This document shows, in pieces, positions 7,051 through 13,456 of a DNA stretch of 36,176 bases (its first letter is position 1; each line of letters opens with the position of its first letter). A program made the position numbers and the translations under genes. The stretch lies in contig CAMLMY010000021.1 in assembly GCA_946481345.1 (NCBI GenBank), forward strand, positions 1 to 36,176, written 5' to 3'. The notes beneath the pieces were generated by a model that searched no databases, was not told the origin of the DNA, and worked only from the letters and a program-made list of their open reading frames with translations. This DNA is from an uncultured Gilliamella sp. Lineage in GTDB: Bacteria > Pseudomonadota > Gammaproteobacteria > Enterobacterales > Orbaceae.

Positions 7051-8006
7051 AAACTGTAGACGCGATTAAAAATCATATTCCCCAAGTTCTGGCATATTAT
7101 AACTTACCACCAATAACTGGTAATCGCCATTTTAAAGGTGAATGTCCATTGTGTGGGAAAAAAAACAAATTCAGAATAGACAATAGGGAAAATCGGGGTA
7201 CATGGATTTGCAGTTGCGGATCGGGGGATATCTGGAAATTACTACAAGAAACGCAACACAAAGACTTCAAGACATTAGCGCGTGAAGTTGATGATTTGAT
7301 AGGTAATTCACACACAAATAATGATCAGCCAAAACCAGTGGACAGTAATGTTGACGAGTTACGGAAACGAGTTATTAATAAATTTAACTCTATCGACACA
7401 TTAAAGGGATCTAGTGCTGAAAAATACCTAAACAGTAGGCACATTACACTACCGCTACCGCTTGAAAATATAAAATATTCAGCGTCCGAAAAATTGGACG
7501 GACACATTTATGGTGCGATTTATTCACTCGCGACAGATTGCAAAGGTAACGCATGTTATCTGCATAGAACATTATTGGACGGAGAAAGAAAAGCAAGTAT
7601 ACCAAACCCAAAAAGATTAAAAAGTTTGCAAACTGAAAATTATCTTTATTACGCAAAATCGGTAGCTATCCGTTTATTTCCCGTATCGTCAACACTTGGT
7701 ATCGCAGAGGGTATCGAAACCGCGTTATCGTGCTATCAAATTTACGGCTGTAACACATGGTCTACTATTAATGCAACATTTTTAAAAAAATTCATAGCGC
7801 CTGCGGGCGTTAATCATCTCATTATTTTTGCTGATACAGATCGTAATTTAACCGGTCACTCTGCTGCGTTTGAATGTGGTCATAAAAATTTATCAACAAT
7901 TCACAATGATATAACGCGGGTAACAATTAGATGGTCAGAACGTGGAGATTTTAATGATGTACTTATACAGGGCTTAAAGGTTTATCAATGGGTCGGTGAA
8001 CGATAA
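7047..8006 (+). CDS. Phage DNA primase with zinc ribbon and Toprim domain
   Basis: The 319-residue protein begins with a primase-type zinc ribbon of the P4 alpha/T7 gp4 kind (CPLC at 33-36 and CSC at 55-57), followed by a linker and a Toprim-like domain with AEGIETALS (acidic metal-site motif) and IIFADTD (DxD-type motif). It should make RNA primers for phage replication, working with the helicase whose stop codon it overlaps by 4 bases. No helicase domain is fused to it, unlike P4 alpha or T7 gp4, so priming and unwinding are split between two genes. Confidence 0.88.
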   Translation: MKTVDAIKNHIPQVLAYYNLPPITGNRHFKGECPLCGKKNKFRIDNRENRGTWICSCGSGDIWKLLQETQHKDFKTLAREVDDLIGNSHTNNDQPKPVDSNVDELRKRVINKFNSIDTLKGSSAEKYLNSRHITLPLPLENIKYSASEKLDGHIYGAIYSLATDCKGNACYLHRTLLDGERKASIPNPKRLKSLQTENYLYYAKSVAIRLFPVSSTLGIAEGIETALSCYQIYGCNTWSTINATFLKKFIAPAGVNHLIIFADTDRNLTGHSAAFECGHKNLSTIHNDITRVTIRWSERGDFNDVLIQGLKVYQWVGER

Positions 8007-8021
8007 TAGTAAGGGGAAAGA

Positions 8022-8282
8022 ATGGCTAGAAAGTTAATAATGTTTGGATGTGATTACTGTAAAGAACTAAGAAAAACAGATAAAGGAATCAAAAACCACG
8101 AAGCTAAATGTTTTTTGAACCCAGCTACACGATCATGCTTAACATGCAAAAGTTTTCATAAAGGGCGTGGTGATCTAGTTGACCAAAGGAGGACACGTGA
8201 ATGCAAAAAATTAATTAATTTATCCGAATGCCTTTATACCGATTGTACGAACTGGGAAGAAAAGAACGAGGACGATTTTTAA
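8022..8282 (+). CDS. Small cysteine-rich zinc-finger protein, 86 aa
   Basis: An N-terminal C2HC-type finger is visible: Cys10, Cys13, His26, Cys30. A second cysteine group follows (Cys39, Cys42, Cys61, Cys70, Cys75) that could bind another zinc. The protein is basic in the middle and acidic at the end. A GGGGAAAG ribosome site precedes the ATG 15 bases after the primase stop. The context suggests a DNA- or RNA-binding helper of early genes. No named family is recognised. Confidence 0.7.
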   Translation: MARKLIMFGCDYCKELRKTDKGIKNHEAKCFLNPATRSCLTCKSFHKGRGDLVDQRRTRECKKLINLSECLYTDCTNWEEKNEDDF

Positions 8283-8305
8283 ACAGCAGAGAATTTAAAT
8301 GTATA

Positions 8306-8333
8306 GGGGTATGCCCAAATTTGGGTATACCCC
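8306..8333. other. 28-base near-perfect palindrome with an overlapping alternative hairpin
   Basis: Positions 8306-8319 pair with 8320-8333 in a 14-bp dyad (one G-T). The run of five C at 8330-8334 can instead pair with five G at 8338-8342 across an AAT loop, so two hairpins compete for the same bases. There is no T-run after either. It lies in the 133-base gap between two small genes. It could be an RNA switch, an mRNA processing site or a protein-binding dyad. Confidence 0.6.
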
Positions 8334-8415
8334 CAATGGGGGAATACAAAGTTATAAACGGCAAGGCAAAAAAGCATGTACTCATAATGCAAATTGAATA
8401 TAAGGATTAAGAAAA

Positions 8416-8601
8416 ATGGCTAGATATCAAATAAAAGCAGAAGTTAAAAAATGCTGGCAAGATTGGGGTAGTGTAAATTTGATTCGTAACTCACCAATGA
8501 CTAAACCAGAGTTAATAAAAACATTGTCTATAGTGAAAAATGAATCTGAAACTTTTACAGTTGAAGTGCAGGTGCGCAATTTTCATTGTGTGAGGATTTA
8601 G
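8416..8601 (+). CDS. Hypothetical small early protein, 61 aa
   Basis: The family is not recognised. It is a basic, probably beta-rich protein (TFTVEVQVRNFHCVRI at the end) with an AAGGATTAAG ribosome region before the ATG. The next, very short gene begins 2 bases after its stop. It is one of a run of small rightward early genes between the primase and Q, a slot that in lambda holds the nin genes. Confidence 0.6.
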   Translation: MARYQIKAEVKKCWQDWGSVNLIRNSPMTKPELIKTLSIVKNESETFTVEVQVRNFHCVRI

Positions 8602-8602
8602 T

Positions 8603-8683
8603 ATGAAAGATGAAACAGTTTTTTATATAGCAGTTTTCGCTTTTTGGGTTTTTGTTATTTGGAATATTTTCTTTAAGATTTAG
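8603..8683 (+). CDS. Probable 26-aa single-span membrane peptide
   Basis: ATG is at 8603, one base after the previous stop, with GAGG 7-10 bases before it. The product is MKDET followed by about 18 hydrophobic residues with three tryptophans/phenylalanine clusters and a terminal FFKI, a good single transmembrane helix. The next gene starts 8 bases later. The tight packing and the clean membrane segment support a real tiny gene. Its role is unknown and could be envelope stress or superinfection related. Confidence 0.5.
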   Translation: MKDETVFYIAVFAFWVFVIWNIFFKI

Positions 8684-8691
8684 GGGGCGTG

Positions 8692-9006
8692 ATGGAAATT
8701 AAATTAACAAACACACAGTTTGAACAATTACAAATAAATTTGATTAAAGATGTTGTGACAAAGATAGGGAACTTGAACAATCCTAAATTCATTGATATTA
8801 AGGCGGAACATATCGTTATGCCTAACCATGATGTGAAGCAAATATCAATACCGATAGATAAAATAATGTCACTGATTAATTTTGAGCGTGAAAATAGAGT
8901 TTTTACAAACATATGTTTTATGGCTGACTCAAGACTCGATATCGTTTCAGTTAACTTAACCATTGATGAAATCAAAAAAATGATAAGAGAGGCTAAAAGT
9001 GTGTAA
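8692..9006 (+). CDS. Hypothetical early phage protein, 104 aa
   Basis: The product is not recognised. An in-frame GTG lies at 8689, but the ATG at 8692 has AGGGGG 4-5 bases upstream and is preferred. The protein is mixed alpha/beta and soluble, with DKIMSLINFERENRV in the middle and an amphipathic C-terminal helix (IDEIKKMIREAKSV). It overlaps the start of the next short gene by 8 bases. Confidence 0.6.
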   Translation: MEIKLTNTQFEQLQINLIKDVVTKIGNLNNPKFIDIKAEHIVMPNHDVKQISIPIDKIMSLINFERENRVFTNICFMADSRLDIVSVNLTIDEIKKMIREAKSV

Positions 9007-9163
9007 GGATGAATTGAGGTCGATAGACCAGCAAATACTCGAAACAGAACTCAAATTAAAGAGTTTGCAGGAACAACGCAGAGACATAATTAATCGATAT
9101 GATTTAAATAAGGGTGTTTTAGACTCGTTCGAGTCTAAATTTATATCAGCGAGTTATAGATAG
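8999..9163 (+). CDS. Probable 54-aa coiled-coil protein (GTG start)
   Basis: A GTG at 8999 overlaps the end of the upstream gene and has AGAGAGG about 6 bases before it. The 54-residue product is largely one polar helix with heptad-like leucine/isoleucine spacing (LRSIDQQILETELKLKSL), so it may form a coiled coil. It is below the size where coding can be certain, but the overlap arrangement matches the neighbouring genes. Confidence 0.5.
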   Translation: MCKDELRSIDQQILETELKLKSLQEQRRDIINRYDLNKGVLDSFESKFISASYR

Positions 9164-9214
9164 CTAATAGCTAGACCTGCTAAACATAACTAGGACATAT
9201 TAAACGGGATCAAA

Positions 9215-10315
9215 ATGACTAAAGCTAACATATCACCGCGTAATTTAAATAAACTGGTAAACAAGCGACTAGGCGATAATAAACGGCATGAGTTTTTAAA
9301 AGAGGCTGTAAATTACGATCCTGAAACAGGAATTTTTACATCTAATTATAAAAATGACGTTAATGTTAAAGGTTTTTATGATGAAAAAGGTTTTCTATTC
9401 ATTATCGTAAATTGTCGAAAATATGCGGCTGAACGATTAGCTTGGTTTCTAGTAACTGGTACATGGTCAAAACGTAAAATACAACACAAAAATGGTAACA
9501 TTTCAGATAACCGATTTACCAATTTAGAGGAAATGCGGGCGCATGAACGCAAAATACCAAAACCTCAACAACTGCAAGGCGTTCATTATTCAGCATCTGA
9601 ACGAAAATGGGTAGCTGTTGTTCGTCGCAACGGTCAACAACATTATCTAGGTCGATTCACTAGTGAGCGTATCGCAAACAAAATTGTAGCTAAATTTATA
9701 AAAAAACAAGATGCAATAGAAAAGGACAACGATAAAAATCCATTATCGGAGTTGCAAAAGATTAAAAGCAGCCGAATGTTTAACACAATGGCTTTAAATA
9801 ATTGCGATAAGGCGTGCGCTGAAAAAATACTTAAAGCGTGGGGGGCATGGTCATTTGACGATACTAAACATTCAAACATAAGTATCATTGCTAAGCTGAT
9901 GCAGAATAGTAACGCATCAAAAATCAGTAATAGCGCATTGATTGATATAGTAGAAAGGTTTTATAGTTATGGTTATCGTTCTGATGAATTATTCAGTAGA
10001 TGCGCATATTACATAGCTCAACTAAAGCATAGTAAAATAGAAAGATGTTCTGATGAAGAGGCAAAAATAATTGATGAATTGTTATTAAAGACTTTCGGCA
10101 AAAATAGCCCTTTCATTAAAATTGCTGTTCATTATTATGTGGAAGGATACAGTGTTAATAATATTGCGTCTTATGTTCAAGAATTAACTAATTTTAAATT
10201 ATCATTATATCAGGCGCAAAATCGCGTCAAATGGTGCTTAGATCATTTGTTAGCAAAGTTCTACAAATCATATAGGTTTTATGAAGTAAATAAATCTTTA
10301 AAAAATAATTATTGA
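9215..10315 (+). CDS. HNH/AP2 endonuclease-like domain fused to antiterminator Q-like domain
   Basis: The 366-residue protein has two unlike halves. Residues 60-104 carry an HNH_3-type core with HKNGNISDNRFTNL (His91, Asn93, Asn99). Residues about 120-163 match an AP2/ERF-like DNA-binding module (GVHYSASERKWVAVVRRNG to YLGRF). The C-terminal part (about 195-355) resembles phage 21-type antitermination protein Q: an AEKILKAWGAW motif at 202-212, then a helix-turn-helix-like segment YYVEGYSVNNIA near 307-318 and QNRVKWCLDHLLA. Q proteins bind RNA polymerase at the late promoter so it ignores terminators. The gene lies exactly where Q belongs, before a promoter/terminator pair and the lysis genes. 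No good ribosome site precedes Met188 or Met192, so separate translation of the Q half is not obvious. Either a homing endonuclease has fused in frame to Q, or the N-terminal half now serves DNA targeting. Confidence 0.75.
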   Translation: MTKANISPRNLNKLVNKRLGDNKRHEFLKEAVNYDPETGIFTSNYKNDVNVKGFYDEKGFLFIIVNCRKYAAERLAWFLVTGTWSKRKIQHKNGNISDNRFTNLEEMRAHERKIPKPQQLQGVHYSASERKWVAVVRRNGQQHYLGRFTSERIANKIVAKFIKKQDAIEKDNDKNPLSELQKIKSSRMFNTMALNNCDKACAEKILKAWGAWSFDDTKHSNISIIAKLMQNSNASKISNSALIDIVERFYSYGYRSDELFSRCAYYIAQLKHSKIERCSDEEAKIIDELLLKTFGKNSPFIKIAVHYYVEGYSVNNIASYVQELTNFKLSLYQAQNRVKWCLDHLLAKFYKSYRFYEVNKSLKNNY

Positions 10316-10323
10316 TTTACTTG

Positions 10324-10351
10324 TTGGCGCATGGTATAAAGGTGATATATT
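10324..10351 (+). promoter_or_regulatory. Candidate late promoter pR'
   Basis: TTGGCG (10324-10329), a 16-base spacer and TATATT (10346-10351) lie just after the Q-like stop. Initiation near 10358 would place RNA polymerase directly before the strong terminator at 10372-10401, the arrangement used by lambdoid Q proteins. No experimental start is known. Confidence 0.5.
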
Positions 10352-10371
10352 CCGCGGGATAGATGGAATTG

Positions 10372-10401
10372 AAGCCTTGTTAGAGATAACAGGGCTTTTT
10401 T
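10372..10401 (+). terminator. tR'-like rho-independent terminator after the late promoter
   Basis: A 10-bp stem (10373-10382 with 10387-10396, one T-G pair), GAGA loop and a run of six T form a strong terminator. It lies within about 40 bases of the candidate late start, so without Q read-through the late genes would stay off. Confidence 0.85.
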
Positions 10402-10444
10402 ACATCACATTCTAATGAATAAATATAAACTTTACTTTTACAGA

Positions 10445-10468
10445 AAACCGCTTAATTGCGGTTTTTTT
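10445..10468 (+). terminator. Second rho-independent terminator before the lysis genes
   Basis: AAACCGC (10445-10451) pairs with GCGGTTT (10458-10464) around TTAATT, followed by a T-run. With the terminator at 10372 it makes a tandem block between Q and the holin gene. Confidence 0.8.
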
Positions 10469-10554
10469 GTGCCTAAATTTTTACTTTTTAAGTAATCAAA
10501 TCAACAACAAACAATAATATTAATTACACTATTAACTAAAAAGAAGATTTTACC

Positions 10555-10863
10555 ATGCCATTAAAGGATCCTAATAATGTTAACTGGTATGCCGTCGTTT
10601 ATTTATTCTTTCTCACATTACTAGGATCATTAGCTAGCTATTGCTATCACATAATGAACGGTGACAAATTCAGATTAGGAACATTACTCGCTCAAATATT
10701 CATATCTACATTTTCCGGCGCTTTGGTTGTTTTATTTGCCAGTTTCTTTAGTTGGGATTTTGAACTTGCCGGAGGTGTTGCAGGTTTAGCCGGTTGGTCA
10801 GGTGCAACACTGATTAAAGCGTTAGAAGAAAGACTAATTAAAAAAGCCAAAGGAAAGGATTAA
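10555..10863 (+). CDS. Phage holin
   Basis: The 102-residue membrane protein has three hydrophobic stretches (about residues 12-30, 43-63 and 70-88), a short polar N-terminus and a basic C-terminal tail (LEERLIKKAKGKD). It sits directly upstream of the endolysin. This fits a holin that forms inner-membrane holes at a set time and releases the cytoplasmic lysozyme. The family is probably the HP1/P21-like group, but the exact class is uncertain. A GAAGA ribosome site precedes the ATG. Confidence 0.8.
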   Translation: MPLKDPNNVNWYAVVYLFFLTLLGSLASYCYHIMNGDKFRLGTLLAQIFISTFSGALVVLFASFFSWDFELAGGVAGLAGWSGATLIKALEERLIKKAKGKD

Positions 10864-10866
10864 ATC

Positions 10867-11298
10867 ATGATTATAAGCAAGAATGGATTAGATTTAATTA
10901 AACAATTTGAATCATTGCAATTAAAAGCCTATAAGTGTTCAGCCAATGTGTGGACTATTGGCTATGGTCACACTAAGAACGTCAAAGAGGGCGACCGTAT
11001 AAGTCAAGATCAAGCTAATTGTTTTTTGATGCAAGATTTATATTCGGTTGAACGGGCAATTGTTCGTTTAGTTAAAGTAAAACTTAATCAAAACCAATTT
11101 GACGCCTTATGTTCATTGATATTTAACATTGGTATTTCAGCATTTAACAAATCTACATTATTAGCCAAGCTTAATACAGGTGATTATGTTGGGGCAGCAG
11201 AGCAGTTCCGGCGATGGAATAAAGTTAATAATGTTGTAATGGCTGGTTTGGTTCGACGTAGACAAGCAGAAGAAGATTTATTCAATGCTATATCCTAA
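10867..11298 (+). CDS. Endolysin, GH24 phage lysozyme
   Basis: The 143-residue length is typical for T4/P22-type lysozymes that cleave the glycan between N-acetylmuramic acid and N-acetylglucosamine. The catalytic pattern E-8-C-5-T is present as Glu15, Cys24 and Thr30 (TIGYGHT), with Cys in place of the Asp of T4 lysozyme, a substitution known in phage lysozymes. There is no N-terminal signal-anchor helix, so export should depend on the holin. The gene starts 4 bases after the holin stop and overlaps the Rz gene by 14 bases. Confidence 0.93.
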   Translation: MIISKNGLDLIKQFESLQLKAYKCSANVWTIGYGHTKNVKEGDRISQDQANCFLMQDLYSVERAIVRLVKVKLNQNQFDALCSLIFNIGISAFNKSTLLAKLNTGDYVGAAEQFRRWNKVNNVVMAGLVRRRQAEEDLFNAIS

Positions 11299-11641
11299 TA
11301 AATTTATCGTTATAAGTGCTGTTATTGGCTTTTTATTGATGTGCCTGGTCTATAACTTATGGCAAGACAAAAGAGCTGCCGAACAGAAAATTAATGACTT
11401 GTCCACAAAGTTACTACAGTTAGAAAATAACGCAATCAAGCAAAACCAAATCATAGCAGAGAATGAAAATGCAAAGCGTGAATTAGAAAACACATCACTA
11501 GAACAGCAGGAAAAAATCAATGAATTACTTAAAGATAATGATTGTGCTGATCAGCCTGTGCCTGTTTCAATTTCTAACAGCCTGTACAACAGAGCGGAAA
11601 GTCTACGTCAATCAACCGATACCAGCAAATCTGCTAAGTGA
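11285..11641 (+). CDS. Rz-like inner-membrane spanin
   Basis: The 118-residue protein has one N-terminal transmembrane helix (about residues 7-26) followed by a long polar coiled-coil region (residues 30-85), the classic i-spanin plan. It starts within the endolysin gene and contains most of the start of the Rz1 gene in another frame. With Rz1 it would bridge the periplasm and fuse inner and outer membranes at the last step of lysis. The assignment rests on architecture and position. Confidence 0.8.
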   Translation: MLYPNKFIVISAVIGFLLMCLVYNLWQDKRAAEQKINDLSTKLLQLENNAIKQNQIIAENENAKRELENTSLEQQEKINELLKDNDCADQPVPVSISNSLYNRAESLRQSTDTSKSAK

Positions 11642-11768
11642 TTGCATCCCCAATTTACCGCCTAAATCAATGACGTTCGGTTACAGCATCAGATACAACG
11701 AACATTTATTAAATGTTATTGAGATGTGTAACAAAGATAAAAGGGCAATTAGAGAAATTAATAAATAA
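11520..11768 (+). CDS. Rz1-like outer-membrane lipoprotein spanin
   Basis: An 82-residue protein is encoded in a different frame, overlapping the end of Rz by 122 bases. It has a lipoprotein signal with lipobox LTAC and modified Cys22, followed by a short mature domain containing PNLPPK. AGGAA lies 7 bases before the ATG. Overlapping Rz/Rz1 pairs are typical of lambdoid lysis cassettes. The mature part is longer than in lambda Rz1 and continues past the Rz stop. Confidence 0.78.
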   Translation: MNYLKIMIVLISLCLFQFLTACTTERKVYVNQPIPANLLSDCIPNLPPKSMTFGYSIRYNEHLLNVIEMCNKDKRAIREINK

Positions 11769-11837
11769 TTATTTATATCTAATGCATAAACTATAAAAAT
11801 TTCCGAGTAATTATAAAAAATAACTGCATATTTAATC

Positions 11838-11860
11838 AACCTGCTTAACTGCGGTTTTTT
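11838..11860 (+). terminator. Imperfect rho-independent terminator after the lysis genes
   Basis: AACC-GC with one bulged T (11838-11844) pairs with GCGGTT (11851-11856) across TTAACT, followed by T. The sequence resembles the terminator at 10445-10468. Late transcription under Q would read through it. Confidence 0.55.
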
Positions 11861-11882
11861 CATTTAAAAGAGGAGAGACATA

Positions 11883-12062
11883 ATGTCTGAATTAAAATTA
11901 AAAACAAAAGTAGCAATTAAAGTCAGTGGCGAAGAAGGGGAAATTATTGGTATAGCTCAATATGTGGAACATCCAGATCAGTTCTTTAAAATTAGCTATA
12001 AATCGGCGGATGGTCGCGCAGTCAAGGACTGGTATTCAGAATCGGAACTTGAAGCTATTTAA
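11883..12062 (+). CDS. Hypothetical small beta-rich phage protein, 59 aa
   Basis: The 59-codon gene has an excellent GAGGAGA ribosome site 8-10 bases before its ATG. The product reads as alternating strands (TKVAIKVS, EIIGIAQYV, QFFKISYKS, RAVKDWYSESEL), like a small beta barrel. Its function is unknown. It lies alone between two terminators, downstream of the spanins and upstream of the C4-like RNA. Confidence 0.7.
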   Translation: MSELKLKTKVAIKVSGEEGEIIGIAQYVEHPDQFFKISYKSADGRAVKDWYSESELEAI

Positions 12063-12069
12063 AAGTCAT

Positions 12070-12091
12070 AAACCGCTACGGCGGTTTTTTT
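12070..12091 (+). terminator. Rho-independent terminator, diverged copy of a repeated terminator cassette
   Basis: AACCGC (12071-12076) pairs with GCGGTT (12081-12086) around TACG, with a seven-T run. The last 19 bases (12080-12098, ending TATGTCTG) are identical to the corresponding part of the cassettes at 20662 and 25604. Confidence 0.8.
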
Positions 12092-12139
12092 ATGTCTGAA
12101 ATTTGCCATCACACGGCAATTAACAACAAGAGCCACTTA

Positions 12140-12219
12140 GGAATGAGTTTTAGAGGGCACCAGATGGTTTTCATGGTTACCTCTCTTGACTGGTTCCCTG
12201 TGTGACTAAAACTCATTTC
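12140..12219 (+). ncRNA. Candidate C4-like antisense RNA upstream of the antirepressor
   Basis: An 80-base element is closed by a 14-bp stem: 12140-12153 pairs with 12206-12219 without a gap (one G-T). Inside are shorter complementary pieces, such as ACCAG near 12159-12163 with CTGGT at 12190-12194, and GAGG with CCTC. It lies immediately before the start of a KilA-N antirepressor. In P1/P7 and P22-like phages a C4 antisense RNA occupies this place and blocks ant translation. The sequence resembles my memory of that family, but I could not run a covariance search. A cis-acting leader hairpin is the main alternative. Confidence 0.55.
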
Positions 12220-12233
12220 TAATGGAGAATGCC

Positions 12234-12935
12234 ATGAATATTACAATTTTAAATACTGCAATAAAACAAGATAAAAAAGGGCTATTTTGTATCAATGATA
12301 TACATAAAGCTAGTGGAAATGATAAAAGTAAGCAGCCATCAAACTGGTTACGCCTTGATTCTACTCAAGAACTAATCCAAGAGTTGGAGGACTCCTCATA
12401 TCTGAGGAGTGGACAAAAAGCAATTGAGGTTATAAATGGTGGTAATTATCGAGGTACATATGTATGCAAAGAGTTAGTTTATGCGTATGCAATGTGGATT
12501 AATGCTAAATTTCATCTTCACGTAATTAGAATATTTGATAAAGCAATCCAACAAGATTATCAACGCCAACGATTAAGAGAATTGGCAAAGGTTGAATACA
12601 AACCAATGACAGATGCCATTAAATTAGAAAGAGAAAATCAAGGAAAAGATATTAAGCCTCATCATTTTAGTAATGAAGCTGATTTAATCAATCGTATAGC
12701 GCTAGGCATGACATCCGCCAAATTTAAAGTGCATCATGACATTAACAAAAACGAATCTATTCGAGATTATTTAACTCCGTGCCAGATTAAATGCATTACT
12801 GACCTTCAAAGAGCGAATACAACTTTTATTCAATTGGGCATGGAGTTTGAGGAAAGAAAATTAAAACTAATGGAATTATTTAAACGAAACCATATTATTT
12901 CATTGTTTGATGAGCAGCAAAGTATAGCTGCATAA
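12234..12935 (+). CDS. KilA-N domain antirepressor
   Basis: A first ATG at 12222 is in frame, but GGAG inside that stretch lies 5 bases before the ATG at 12234, which is chosen (233 aa). The KilA-N DNA-binding domain covers about residues 1-105 (NWLRLD near 37, GGNYRGTYVCKELVYAYAMWI near 69-90). A helical C-terminal region follows. P1 Ant and related proteins with this domain counteract the phage repressor and favour induction. Placement behind the C4-like RNA fits a secondary immunity control. Late-region location means it would escape direct cI control. A nearby terminator-like hairpin follows the stop. Confidence 0.8.
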   Translation: MNITILNTAIKQDKKGLFCINDIHKASGNDKSKQPSNWLRLDSTQELIQELEDSSYLRSGQKAIEVINGGNYRGTYVCKELVYAYAMWINAKFHLHVIRIFDKAIQQDYQRQRLRELAKVEYKPMTDAIKLERENQGKDIKPHHFSNEADLINRIALGMTSAKFKVHHDINKNESIRDYLTPCQIKCITDLQRANTTFIQLGMEFEERKLKLMELFKRNHIISLFDEQQSIAA

Positions 12936-13456
12936 TTATTAATTTAAGGAATTTTCAGAATTGACCATAGAGTAGAAGCCCGCTCAATTTTGAGCTTTGT
13001 TTTGAAATCAATCAATTACCACCAAACGGTGGGAATTAATAAAATTCTCACAATTCCAATCACAAAAATTATATAAGTAACATGTTGATTTTTCCACAAT
13101 CCTCCATTGGAGGAAGTCGAGTAATACCTTTTCAGCTAATCAATTGCCTTTTTGTCAATAAAATCAAAGGGCGCAAAATTGCGCTGGGTTATTATGGAAT
13201 CTAGAAATTATAACCTAACCAAAAGAAGAATTTAAAAAACAACTTTACTACAGGGCTTTTTGGTGCTTTTTTAACATAGGTAAAGGGTAACATTTGAAAA
13301 GGCGCCCTCAATTTTGCGGAGGCTTAATATGGAGTTATTGACGTGAATAACTCAAATATGGATTACAGCTAACATGTTGATTTGTAAGGTAACTCAAATT
13401 TGAGTGACGGACTTTATTTATTATTAACCTCCGTATGAAACGAAAACGAGCCTCAA
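12936..13456. other. 521-base non-coding, palindrome-rich region; candidate cos/packaging region
   Basis: No credible gene is seen on either strand. The region has many short perfect palindromes: GCTCAA/TTGAGC (12981-12994, followed by T-rich sequence, possibly the ant terminator), CCACC/GGTGG (13019-13032), CCTCC/GGAGG (13101-13113), GCGCAA/TTGCGC (13171-13184), GAGTTATT/AATAACTC (13332-13353) and ACTCAAATTTGAGT (13392-13405). A 14-base direct repeat TAACATGTTGATTT occurs at 13078-13091 and 13370-13383. In cos phages the packaging site lies just upstream of the HNH and terminase genes, so cos is expected here. The cut site itself is not identifiable by eye. Confidence 0.5.

Noticed and set aside
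8228-8410. 60-codon plus-strand frame overlapping the zinc-finger gene end
   Set aside because: It has no ribosome site, its first third lies inside another gene and its middle is the palindrome at 8306-8342. It looks like a chance frame. A 28-codon frame from 8311 was also dropped because its ribosome site is too close.
11285-11768. Frameshifted single gene instead of Rz/Rz1
   Set aside because: The nested frame has its own ribosome site and a proper lipobox, so this is the usual overlapping spanin pair.
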